Source: Sphingomonas natans (GTDB taxonomy: Bacteria > Pseudomonadota > Alphaproteobacteria > Sphingomonadales > Sphingomonadaceae). From it: a stretch of 64,000 nt of DNA. Each line of letters opens with the position of its first letter. Positions within the stretch are counted from its first letter, which is position 1. This document shows positions 54,901 to 62,668 of this stretch, piece by piece. A model generated the notes under the pieces. It searched no databases. It was not told the origin of the DNA and worked only from the letters and a program-made list of their open reading frames with translations. The stretch covers positions 124,001 through 188,000 of the forward strand of contig NZ_JAUOTP010000004.1 in NCBI RefSeq assembly GCF_030546695.1, in the 5' to 3' direction. Made by a program: the position numbers and the translations under genes.

Positions 54901-55126
54901 CGGTCGTCTCGCCGGGCTTCGTGCCGGCCGAGTTGATGAGCTCGCCGTCGGCCGGGGTCGATTTGCTTGGCGATGTCACGACCGGGTCGCTGTTCGTCGC
55001 CTGGGCCTGCGCTGCTTCCACGCCGAGGCAAAGCGCCATCACGCCGACAGTCGCAAGGATAGCCCGCTTCGTTACGGACAAGGTCTTCTGGTCGCTACAC
55101 GCGACTTCGCTCAGCAGAATCGTCAT
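51989..55126 (-). CDS. TonB-dependent outer membrane receptor
   Basis: 1045 residues from ATG 55126 (GAAGGGGGCG upstream). A signal peptide (ILATVGVMALCLGVEAAQAQA) is followed by a 45-residue low-complexity linker, then the TonB-plug start EGEITVTGTRIVRDGYSAP. Plug features: DFVNTLPAVRG, NLRNLGSNRTLVLFDG, VEVVTGGASSAYGSDAVSG. The barrel ends in IRVAY, with a terminal aromatic. The layout matches Sphingomonas-type receptors with large extracellular loops. The substrate is not shown; the nearby M20 amidohydrolase and Lrp regulator suggest peptides or acylated amino acids. Confidence 0.95.
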   Translation of the reverse strand: MTILLSEVACSDQKTLSVTKRAILATVGVMALCLGVEAAQAQATNSDPVVTSPSKSTPADGELINSAGTKPGETTERTSLASEAPTPANEGEITVTGTRIVRDGYSAPTPVSVISSKEIAAEVPANITDFVNTLPAVRGSATAANSNGALSNGQAGIATVNLRNLGSNRTLVLFDGIRSVASAGNGVVDVNTFPQSLIQRVEVVTGGASSAYGSDAVSGVVNFILDRSYKGVKADYEFGITDYGDGQNHKASITAGTDFGPDGQGHILASGEFFTQAGQHTIDRPWNNYGYFRIVNPAYVATTVNGVRVSDNGLPEQIVASSVGLSGSTPGGLITSGALRGVYFTDGANGQIVANGLAAGTSRLNFPTTAISGQWLVGNDWLTTRAYHNDSSTLIPDEERKTAFGRVSWKFSDALEIYGQASYAKYHGVSYYQATYSTGVTIQNDNAFLPQSVKTAMAAANLTSVSVGFGNDGIPAQGSANTREVYRYVLGGSGQFEVANRAFKYEVFGQKGIAKTDEQLINTYQTQYLSRATDAVTVTAANVGTSGLALGSIACRYTLTHPGDSCVPINRFGNNVSPAALNYIFNGGNQPLREQTLKQTFAGANISAPELFDLWAGPVSLTLGGEYRKESISGSVDPQFSVDQTGPDKGVAKWIYGNYFPTFGSYNVKEVFAETVIPLFKGADLNGAFRHTNYSTSGTVNTWKVGGTYQIIEDLKLRGTVSRDIRAPSLQELFSIVGRSNAISVPLANGTTRSDNFFENTYGSVIGNAATPLTPEVAKTYGGGAVITPRFLRGFAASVDYYKINLKGAIDAISAQNIVNLCYRDNQPQYCSQIQTANGLAAGPANIASAITGINLYYQNFASVKTEGIDIEASYRTRIDEGALTLRALATHYINYLTNNGINPVTDSAGNNNGSVPNWTYRLSAGWDQGPFSGQLVARGVSSGKYSQEFVECTSACPLSNSTQTTINDNTIPGAWYFDVSASYKLNVGPTKVEIFGKINNLLNSNPVLVANGPTGNNTPAYPQTNRNLYDVLGRVYRMGIRVAY

Positions 55127-55465
55127 CGATCGCCCCCTTCAATAAATGTTAGCCGGGGCACCGCTCTCCATATTTTCTTTTTTCGTCGTCCGCCGAGACT
55201 TTTGCCCTGACGCCCTGATCATCTTTTTTCTATTTACTATCGTTTCGGCTCGTTTCCGGAGCGACGGTCTTTGCCGTCGCTCCGATGTCCGATTCTCCTG
55301 CGATACACAGAGATGTAACAGAAGGACCGTATTCGATCCAATCAATCTTCACGCATTTTTCGATCGAACGTTTGGAAATCCGTTAAACGGAGCCCCGTGG
55401 CCCTGCGCTTTCAAACGCAACGAGCGTGTCGGACGAATGAATTCACCGTCCGGATTTTGCTTCGA
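55127..55465. other. Leader/regulatory gap of the TonB receptor gene
   Basis: About 340 bases, locally AT-richer than the rest. It contains a perfect 10-base hairpin at 55258-55283 and several T/A-rich runs (TCTTTTTTC, CATTTTTCG). It must hold the receptor promoter and leader. I could not pick a convincing -35/-10 pair. Confidence 0.6.
55258..55283. promoter_or_regulatory. Perfect hairpin in the receptor leader
   Basis: GGAGCGACGG-tctttg-CCGTCGCTCC, ten pairs and a six-base loop, about 130 bases upstream of the receptor start and 180 after the Lrp stop. No T-run follows on either strand. It could be the Lrp transcript end or a leader structure. Confidence 0.5.
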
Positions 55466-55981
55466 TCAGCGGTTTTCCACCGGTCCGCCGAACACGATCG
55501 GCGCCACCGTGCGGCGCATCACTTCGCGCATCACGAAGCTGGAGCGGATCTTGGCGACGTGCGGCAGCGTCGATAATTCGCTGCGATAGACGCGGTCATA
55601 ATCCTCCAGGCTGCGCACATGCACCAGCATCAGGAAGTCGGTGTCGCCCGAGACGAAGCTGCAATAAGACATGGACGGGCATTTGACGACGGCCGTCTCG
55701 AACTCGACGAGCGCCTGCTCGGCCTGGCTCGAAAGCTCGATCGCGACCATCACGACGATCCCAAAACCGAGCCTCGGCAAATCGATCTTGGCGGTATATC
55801 CTGCGATCGCGCCGCGCTCCTCCAGGATCTTGCGGCGCCGGGCCGCGGCCGTGCTGGAGAGGTGCACGCGCTCACCGAGGTTGACGTCGGATGCGCGTCC
55901 ATCGGCACTGAGCTCCCGCAGGATACGGAAGTCAGTGGCATCGATCGAATAGCTACCAGATTCGTCCATGAGTTCGCTCAT
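55466..55981 (-). CDS. Lrp/AsnC family transcription regulator
   Basis: 171 residues from ATG 55981; ATG 55969 is an alternative. N-terminal HTH: DATDFRILRELSADGRASD, ERVHLSSTAAARRRKILEE. C-terminal effector domain: VMVAIELSSQAEQALVEFE, SGDTDFLMLVHVRSLEDYDR and LPHVAKIRSSFVM. Lrp/AsnC proteins sense amino acids. It lies directly upstream of the TonB receptor on the same strand and is its likely regulator. Confidence 0.93.
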   Translation of the reverse strand: MSELMDESGSYSIDATDFRILRELSADGRASDVNLGERVHLSSTAAARRRKILEERGAIAGYTAKIDLPRLGFGIVVMVAIELSSQAEQALVEFETAVVKCPSMSYCSFVSGDTDFLMLVHVRSLEDYDRVYRSELSTLPHVAKIRSSFVMREVMRRTVAPIVFGGPVENR

Positions 55982-56222
55982 CCCAATTGGAATTCCTGCA
56001 TTGTTAGCCCTATTCCTGTCGAAAATTGAAGGGATGCACAAGACTGAAACATGCTAGCCTCGCCGGAGCGTTGGCACGATCCGACAGAATCAGGGGGCAA
56101 TATGGTTTTTCGTGGACGCGCTATCCGTGCGTTGCCCGCCTCCGCGTGGCCGGAACTCGGCGCGCTCCGATGATCTCGCACCGCCCAACGCGTAGCCGCA
56201 CTGCAATGATTCCAGCACCATC

Positions 56223-57311
56223 ATGGCAGTGACCCGCCGTTTCGCTCTCCTGCGGCGCATCCGCCTCGCCGCCCGGCCCGCGCTTGGGCTAGGTCTGCTC
56301 GCGCTGGTCGGTGCCTGCGGCAAGGGCGCCAGCGCGCCGAAGAAACAGGCCCCGCTCGTCACCGCCACCACGCCCAGCGCGCACACGTTCATAGATCGCG
56401 TCGAGGCGGTCGGCACCGCGCGCGCCAACGAGCAGGTCACGCTCGCCGCGCCCGTTACCGAGCGTATCGATCGCCTGTTCTTCAACGATGGCGGCTATGT
56501 CCGGAAGGGCCAGATCATCGCGATCCTGGCGCAGGGGCAGGAACAGGCTTCGCTCCATGCCGCGCAGGCGGACGAGGCGCAGGCGCTGTCGCAACTCCAC
56601 CGCATCCAGGCGCTGAGCACGCAAGGCTTCGCGACGGGCACGACGCTCGATCAGCAGGTCGCCGCCGCGCGCCGCGCGCGCTCCGATGCGGACAATGCCC
56701 GCGCCCAGATCGCCGATCGCGTGCTGCGAGCGCCCTTTTCGGGCTATGTCTCGCTGCGCACGATCTCGGAGGGGGCGGTCATCGCCGTCGGCACGCCGGT
56801 GGCGACCATCTCCGATATCTCGCGCATCAAGCTCGATTTCACCTTGCCCGAGACGGCGCTGTCCTCGGTGCACGCGGGTCAGCCGTTGCTGGCCATGGCG
56901 GCCGCCTATCCCGATCAGCAGGTGCGCGGCACGATCGAGACGATCGATCCCGTCATCGATCCCTCGACGCGCGCCGCCACCGTCCGCGCGATCCTCCCCA
57001 ATCCGGGCAACCGGCTGAAGCCCGGCATGCTGCTCACCGTCGGCATCCAGGCGGCGACGCGGCAGGCGCTCGCCGTGCCCGAACTGGCGATCGTCGGCGA
57101 TGGCTCGGATCGCTTCGTCTATGTCGTCGGCGCGGACATGAAGGCCAAGCGCACGAACGTCACGACCGGGCTGCACGATGGCGGCCTCGTCGAGATCAGG
57201 GGCCTGCCCGCCAATTCGCGGATCATCACCGAAGGCGTCGTCAAGGTCGCCGACGGGCAGACCGTCCGCATCTCCGGTGCCGCCGACAAGTCGAACGCCG
57301 GGGGCGGCTGA
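56223..57311 (+). CDS. RND efflux periplasmic adaptor lipoprotein
   Basis: 362 residues. The N-terminus has a lipobox-like LVGAC with the lipid Cys at residue 32. Membrane-fusion-protein features: the barrel-sandwich halves (VGTARANEQVTLAAPVTERI and RVLRAPFSGYVSLRTI), a short coiled-coil hairpin (EAQALSQLHRIQAL) and the beta-barrel domain ending SRIITEGVVKVADGQ. Four bases separate it from the pump gene. No outer membrane channel gene follows. Confidence 0.94.
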   Translation: MAVTRRFALLRRIRLAARPALGLGLLALVGACGKGASAPKKQAPLVTATTPSAHTFIDRVEAVGTARANEQVTLAAPVTERIDRLFFNDGGYVRKGQIIAILAQGQEQASLHAAQADEAQALSQLHRIQALSTQGFATGTTLDQQVAAARRARSDADNARAQIADRVLRAPFSGYVSLRTISEGAVIAVGTPVATISDISRIKLDFTLPETALSSVHAGQPLLAMAAAYPDQQVRGTIETIDPVIDPSTRAATVRAILPNPGNRLKPGMLLTVGIQAATRQALAVPELAIVGDGSDRFVYVVGADMKAKRTNVTTGLHDGGLVEIRGLPANSRIITEGVVKVADGQTVRISGAADKSNAGGG

Positions 57312-57314
57312 GCC

Positions 57315-60300
57315 ATGTTCCTGTCCGATCTGTCCGTGCGCAGGCCCGTGGTCGCCGCGGTCGGCGCGATCATGCTCACGATCATCGGCATCGTCGGCTA
57401 TCTGAACCTCTCGGTCCGCGAATATCCGGAGACCGATCCGCCCGTCATCTCGGTCCAGACCAACTATACCGGCGCCGCCGGCGCGATCATGGAAAGCCGC
57501 GTCACGCAGCCGCTCGAGGAAGCGCTTGCCGGCATCGAGGGGATCGAGACGATCACCTCCACCTCGTCCGACGGCCTCTCCAACATCTCAATCGAGTTCC
57601 GCGCAGATCGCGACGTCGATTCCGCCGCCAACGACGTGCGCGATCGTGTCTCCGGCGCGCTCGACGATCTGCCCGAGGACATCCTCCCGCCGATCATCAA
57701 GAAGGTCGACGCGGATGCGCAGGCTATCGTCTATCTCACCGTCCAGGCGCCCGGCTGGGACAAGATGAAGCTGTCCGATTATGTCGAGCGCTACATCAAG
57801 GACCGCTTCTCGACGATCGACGGCGTCGCCGAGATCCAGCTGCGCGGACTCGCCCGCCCCTCGATGCGCGTCTGGCTCGATGCGGATCGCCTCGCCGCCT
57901 TCCGCCTGACCCCCAAGGATGTCGAGACCGCGCTCAAGTCGCAGAATGTCGAGCTGCCCGCCGGCCGCATCGAATCCGCGTCCCAGAATCTTACGCTGCG
58001 CGTCAATCGCGGCTTCCGCACGCCCGCCGATTTCCGCACTCTGGTGATCGGCCGCGGCGGCGACGGCTATCTCGTGCGGCTCGGCGATGTCGCGCGCGTC
58101 GAGCAGGGCGCCGAAAACCCCTATTCCAGCTGGCGCTACAATCAGCAGACCGGCATCGGCATGGGCATCATCAAGCAATCGGGCGCGAACACGCTCTCGG
58201 TCGCGCAGGCCTCCAAGAAGTTGGCCGGCGAGATCCAGAAGGAATTGCCGCCGGGCGTGAAGATCCTCGTCGGCTCCGATACGTCGGTGTTCATCGAGGA
58301 GGCGATCAAGGGCGTCTATCACACGCTCGCCGAAGCCGCCGTGCTCGTCGTCGCGGTCATCTTCCTGTTCCTCGGTTCGTGGCGCGCGACGCTGATCCCC
58401 GCGGTCACCGTGCCGATCTGCCTGCTCGCGACCTTCGCGGTGCTGTGGGCCTGCGGCTTCTCGATCAACCTGATGACCCTGCTCGCGCTCGTCCTCGCGA
58501 TCGGCCTCGTCGTCGACGACGCGATCGTCGTGCTCGAGAATATCCACCACCGCATCGTCGGCGGGGAATCGCCGCTCGTCGCCTCGTTCCGCGGCACGCG
58601 CCAGGTCGGCTTCGCAGTGATCTCCACCACGCTCGTCGTGTGCGCGGTGTTCGTGCCGGTCATGTTCATCGCCGGGCAGACGGGTCTGCTGTTCCGCGAG
58701 CTCGCCGTGGCGATGATCGCCTCGGTCGCGATTTCGGGCGTGCTCGCGCTCAGCCTTGCGCCGATGCTCTGTTCCAAGCTTCTCCGCAACGACGAACCGA
58801 GCCGGCTGACCGCGTTCATCGATCGCACCTTCGATCGCCTCGAGCGCAGCTACGAGCGCACGCTGGAGCGCGTCCTCGCCCGCCCGGCGCCGGTGCTGAT
58901 CGCGGTCTGCGTCTTCCTCGTCGGCGCCGGCTGGCTGTTCATAACGGTCGATACCGAGCTGGTCCCGCCCGAGGATACGGGCGTCATCGAGGTGCGCCTC
59001 AATGCGCCCGAAGGCACCGGCTTCGATCAGCTGGATCGCTTCACCAAGCAGGCCGAGGCCAAGCTGATGCCGCTCGTCGGCGAGGGCCCGGTCCGCGCGA
59101 TGAGCAGCCGCCTGCCTTATTCGACCAGCGCGAGCGAGGATTTCAACGCGGGCAGCATGACCGTCTTCCTGCGCCCTTGGGACGAGCGCACCAAGAGCTC
59201 GCTCGACGTCACCAAGATGGTCAACGCCAAGCTCGGCGAGCTGACCTCGGTCCGCGGCAACGCCACCGTCCGCTCGTCGCTCGGCCGCGGGCGCGGCCAG
59301 CCGCTCAATTTCGTGATCGCGGGCGCGACCTATCCCGATCTCGCCCGCGCGCGCGATCGAATCCTCGCCGCGGTCCGCGACAATCCGGGCCTCGTCAACG
59401 TCGATGCGGATTATGTTGAATCCAAGCCGCAATTGCTGATCGACGTCGATACCAAGCGCGCCGGCGATCTCGGCGTGTCGGTCGACGATGTCAGCCAGGC
59501 GCTGCAGACCTTGATGGGCTCGCGCCGCGTCTCGACCTACGCCGACAATGGCAAGGAATATCGCGTGATGGTCCAGGCCGAGGCCAAGGGCCGCGACGAT
59601 CAGACGCGCCTCGCCGGCGTCTATGTCCGCTCGCGCGCCGGCGGGCTGATACCGCTTTCGAACCTGGTGAAGATGCGCGACAGCTCCACCGCGCGCGAAC
59701 TCGGTCGCTTCAACAAGATCCGCGCGATCACCTTCCAGGGCGGTCTCGCCCCCGGCTACTCGCTCGGCAAGGCGCTCAAATTCTTCGAGGACGAGGCCGC
59801 CAAGAGCCCCGAAGTGCTCGCCGTCGGCTATCGGGGCGAGAGCCAGTCGCTCAAGCAGACGGGCAGCTCGATCTGGATCGTGTTCGGGATCACGATCGTG
59901 ATCATCTATCTGCTGCTCGCCGCGCAGTTCGAGAGCTTCGTCCACCCCGCCGTGATCATTACGACCGTGCCGCTCGCCGTCGCCGGCGGCATCGTCGGCT
60001 TGGCGCTCACGCACACGACGATCAACCTGTTCAGCCAGATCGGCATCGTCATGCTCGTCGGCCTTGCCGCCAAGAACGGCATCCTGATCGTCGAATTCGC
60101 CAATCAGCTGCGCGACGAGGGCATGGCGCTCCACCGCGCGGTCGTCCACGCCGCGGTCCGCCGCCTGCGCCCGATCCTGATGACCTCGATCGCCACCGTG
60201 CTCGGCGCGGTGCCGCTGGCGATGAGCCACGGCGCGGGCGCGGGCGCGCGCTCGGCGATCGGCGTCGTCATCGTGTTCGGCGTCTCGATCGCGACCGTGA

Positions 60301-60440
60301 TCACACTGTTCATGATCCCCCTGCTCTACAGCCTGCTCGCGCGGCGCACGGGATCGCCGCTGGCGGTCACGCGCAAGCTGGAAGCCGCGCTCGCCGACCG
60401 GCCCGATCACGGCACGCACCACCCGGCCCCCGCCGAATAG
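57315..60440 (+). CDS. RND multidrug-type efflux permease
   Basis: 1041 residues, full length for HAE-1 transporters. It starts LSDLSVRRPVVAAVGAIML. The proton-relay Asp pair is in LVLAIGLVVDDAIVVLENI. Porter repeats are present, such as LGRFNKIRAITFQGGLAPG. The second-half motif AAKNGILIVEFANQL is typical. Proton-driven export with the adaptor upstream and an unlinked TolC-like channel is expected. Drug range unknown. Confidence 0.95.
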   Translation: MFLSDLSVRRPVVAAVGAIMLTIIGIVGYLNLSVREYPETDPPVISVQTNYTGAAGAIMESRVTQPLEEALAGIEGIETITSTSSDGLSNISIEFRADRDVDSAANDVRDRVSGALDDLPEDILPPIIKKVDADAQAIVYLTVQAPGWDKMKLSDYVERYIKDRFSTIDGVAEIQLRGLARPSMRVWLDADRLAAFRLTPKDVETALKSQNVELPAGRIESASQNLTLRVNRGFRTPADFRTLVIGRGGDGYLVRLGDVARVEQGAENPYSSWRYNQQTGIGMGIIKQSGANTLSVAQASKKLAGEIQKELPPGVKILVGSDTSVFIEEAIKGVYHTLAEAAVLVVAVIFLFLGSWRATLIPAVTVPICLLATFAVLWACGFSINLMTLLALVLAIGLVVDDAIVVLENIHHRIVGGESPLVASFRGTRQVGFAVISTTLVVCAVFVPVMFIAGQTGLLFRELAVAMIASVAISGVLALSLAPMLCSKLLRNDEPSRLTAFIDRTFDRLERSYERTLERVLARPAPVLIAVCVFLVGAGWLFITVDTELVPPEDTGVIEVRLNAPEGTGFDQLDRFTKQAEAKLMPLVGEGPVRAMSSRLPYSTSASEDFNAGSMTVFLRPWDERTKSSLDVTKMVNAKLGELTSVRGNATVRSSLGRGRGQPLNFVIAGATYPDLARARDRILAAVRDNPGLVNVDADYVESKPQLLIDVDTKRAGDLGVSVDDVSQALQTLMGSRRVSTYADNGKEYRVMVQAEAKGRDDQTRLAGVYVRSRAGGLIPLSNLVKMRDSSTARELGRFNKIRAITFQGGLAPGYSLGKALKFFEDEAAKSPEVLAVGYRGESQSLKQTGSSIWIVFGITIVIIYLLLAAQFESFVHPAVIITTVPLAVAGGIVGLALTHTTINLFSQIGIVMLVGLAAKNGILIVEFANQLRDEGMALHRAVVHAAVRRLRPILMTSIATVLGAVPLAMSHGAGAGARSAIGVVIVFGVSIATVITLFMIPLLYSLLARRTGSPLAVTRKLEAALADRPDHGTHHPAPAE

Positions 60441-60461
60441 GGAAGGTCTCTCTCGACTGAC

Positions 60462-60487
60462 TTGCCGAAACACCTGTTTTTCGGCAA
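60462..60487. terminator. Inverted repeat after the efflux operon
   Basis: TTGCCGAAA at 60462-60470 and TTTCGGCAA at 60479-60487 with an eight-base loop. It lies 22 bases after the pump stop. No T-run follows on the plus strand, so intrinsic termination is uncertain. Confidence 0.5.
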
Positions 60488-60539
60488 AAATGGCGAAGGG
60501 GTGCCGCGGGGGCGGGCACTTTGGGGGGACTGGCCGCCG

Positions 60540-61688
60540 ATGAAGCGGGTTGCGATCGTCGTCGGCACGCGCCCCGAGGCCATCAAGCTCGCGTCCGTCA
60601 CGAGCGCGCTTCGCGAGAGCGCCGAACTCGACGTTCGCGTCCTTGCCACCGCCCAGCATCGCGACCTGCTCGATCAGGCGCTGGCCGAAATGGGGCTCGT
60701 CGCGGACGTCGATCTCGATCTGATGACGCCCGCTCAGAATCTTTCGAACTTCGCCGGTCGCTGTCTTGGCGCGCTCGGTGACATATTTGCCGCGGAAGCA
60801 CCCGATTATGTGATCGGCCAGGGCGACACGACGACCGCACTCGCCGCCGCGCAGGCAGCGCACCACGCCCGCATCCCCTTCGGCCATGTCGAGGCCGGGC
60901 TCCGCAGCGGACGGCGCGACACGCCCTTCCCCGAAGAGATGAACCGTCGGCTGATCAGCCTGCTCGCCGACCACCATTTCTGCCCGACGCCGGCCGCACG
61001 CGCGAACTTGCTGCGCGAGGGCGTCTCGGTCGAGGCGATCTACGTCACCGGCAACACTATCATCGATACGCTGCGCAACGTCGTCCCCCGCTGCACCGTC
61101 GCGAAGCGCGCAGCCCCGTCGATCCTCGTCACCGTTCACCGCAGCGAGAATGTCGCCGCCCTGCCCACGATCGTCGGCGCGGTCTATGCGCTGCTCGATC
61201 TGTATCCCACGTTGCGCGTCCGCTGGCCGATCCATCCCAATCCGCGCCTCGGCGGCGCCATCCGCGACGCGCTCGACGCGCATCCCCGCGTCGATCTTAC
61301 CGATTCGCTTTCCCACGGCGCGTTCGTCGAGGCGATGCGCGACGCGCGTCTGATCCTTACCGACAGCGGCGGGGTGCAGGAGGAAGCGCCCGCGCTCGGC
61401 ACGCCCGTGCTCGTCCTGCGCACCGAGACCGAGCGGCCGGAAGGTATCGCCGCCGGCGTCGCCCGCCTCGTCGGCACCGATCCGCGCACGATCCTGCCCG
61501 CGGCGATCGAACTCATCGAGGACGACGCGGCGCATCGGCGCATGGCCAATGGCGCCTCGCCTTACGGCGATGGCCAGGCCGGCGCCCGCATCGCCGCGGT
61601 CGTGCGCGCCTATCTTGCCGACAGACCCGCTCGTTTCGATCCCGCCGGACCCGTCCTGCAAGATTGGGGAGGCGTGACCGCGGGATGA
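60540..61688 (+). CDS. wecB: UDP-N-acetylglucosamine 2-epimerase (non-hydrolysing)
   Basis: 382 residues from ATG 60540; the upstream in-frame extension runs through the inverted repeat and is not homologous. Signatures: VGTRPEAIKLA, GQGDTTTALAAAQA, GHVEAGLRSG, PFPEEMNRRLI, TVHRSENV and DSGGVQEEAPALGTPVLVLR. It interconverts UDP-GlcNAc and UDP-ManNAc for surface polysaccharide. It is isolated from other polysaccharide genes here. The C-terminal tail (DRPARFDPAGP) is unusual. Confidence 0.93.
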   Translation: MKRVAIVVGTRPEAIKLASVTSALRESAELDVRVLATAQHRDLLDQALAEMGLVADVDLDLMTPAQNLSNFAGRCLGALGDIFAAEAPDYVIGQGDTTTALAAAQAAHHARIPFGHVEAGLRSGRRDTPFPEEMNRRLISLLADHHFCPTPAARANLLREGVSVEAIYVTGNTIIDTLRNVVPRCTVAKRAAPSILVTVHRSENVAALPTIVGAVYALLDLYPTLRVRWPIHPNPRLGGAIRDALDAHPRVDLTDSLSHGAFVEAMRDARLILTDSGGVQEEAPALGTPVLVLRTETERPEGIAAGVARLVGTDPRTILPAAIELIEDDAAHRRMANGASPYGDGQAGARIAAVVRAYLADRPARFDPAGPVLQDWGGVTAG

Positions 61689-61689
61689 T

Positions 61690-62568
61690 CTAGGCTCCGA
61701 CGCCCGCGAGCGCGCCTTTGCCGTTGAACTTTCCGGCCTGATAGTCGCGAATAGCCTCGCCTATCTCTTCGCGCGTGTTCATCACGAACGGTCCGTGCGA
61801 CACGACCGGTTCCCCGATCGGATCGGCGTGGCCGAACAGGAGGACGGCGTCGGTTTCCGCTGTGATCGAGATGCTGTCGCCGTCCTCGGCCATCGTGACG
61901 AGATGCCATTGCTGGACGACGCTGTCGCCGATCGAGATCGCGCCGGACACGATGTAGAGCAGGACGGCCCGATCGGCCGGCGCGGGCAAATCCACGCGCG
62001 CCTGCGCGGCGAGCCGCACGATCGACATGAACACTCCCGTCAGCGACCGGATCGGTCCGGTAGCGCCATCGAAATCGCCCGATATGAGGCTGACCGCCCC
62101 TTGCCCGCCGGCGATCGCCAAATGCGGGATCTCGTTTTCCTGCAGCCCGGTATAGGCCGGCTCGGTCATCTTCAGGCGCCCGGGAAGGTTGACCCAAAGC
62201 TGCAGGATCTCGAGCGGCCCGCCGGCCTGCTTGAAGGATGGCGGCGAGATCTCGGCATGAATGAGGCCGGACCCTGCCGTCATCCACTGCACGCCGCCCG
62301 CCTCGATCACGCTTTCGTGGCCACCCGTATCGTGATGGGCGAGATTGCCGGTCAGGATGAAGGTGACGGTCTCGAAGCCGCGATGCGGGTGGGGCCCGAA
62401 AGGAAGCCCGCCATTGTGGGGCGGATAGGTCTGCGGCCCGTGATGGTTGAGGAACAGGAACGGGTCGATCTGCTCCAGGCCGGGGCCGGGCACCGGCCGC
62501 CGCGTCGTCAGGTCGGCGATGTCGTCGCGATAGGCGGGATGGACTTTGGATAGGGAGCGCGCGGTCAT
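61690..62568 (-). CDS. Pirin family protein
   Basis: 292 residues. Bicupin fold with the metal site GPHPHRGFETVTFILTG, then IEAGGVQWMTAGSGLIHAE (ligands His, His, His, Glu). The second half has PADRAVLLYIVSG and HGPFVMNTREEI. Bacterial pirins include quercetin dioxygenase-type enzymes and regulators of metabolism; which applies is unknown. It ends 1 base from the convergent wecB stop. Confidence 0.93.
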   Translation of the reverse strand: MTARSLSKVHPAYRDDIADLTTRRPVPGPGLEQIDPFLFLNHHGPQTYPPHNGGLPFGPHPHRGFETVTFILTGNLAHHDTGGHESVIEAGGVQWMTAGSGLIHAEISPPSFKQAGGPLEILQLWVNLPGRLKMTEPAYTGLQENEIPHLAIAGGQGAVSLISGDFDGATGPIRSLTGVFMSIVRLAAQARVDLPAPADRAVLLYIVSGAISIGDSVVQQWHLVTMAEDGDSISITAETDAVLLFGHADPIGEPVVSHGPFVMNTREEIGEAIRDYQAGKFNGKGALAGVGA

Positions 62569-62668
62569 GCGGGTCGCATAGGCGCCCGGACGATGGCCGT
62601 CGAACCCCGGGCGGCATATTCGCCGCCGGGATCGACGCCGCCCGTCGCCGGCATGCGGGTCACCGCAT

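Noticed and set aside
52451..55210. A 919-codon plus-strand frame opposite the TonB receptor
   Set aside because: Antisense shadow; the receptor frame has plug, barrel and terminal aromatic residue.
57588..61661. A 1357-codon open frame on the minus strand opposite the RND pump and wecB
   Set aside because: The coding strand genes have full domain sets; this frame is Arg/Asp/Ala-rich with no motif and results from high GC and codon bias.
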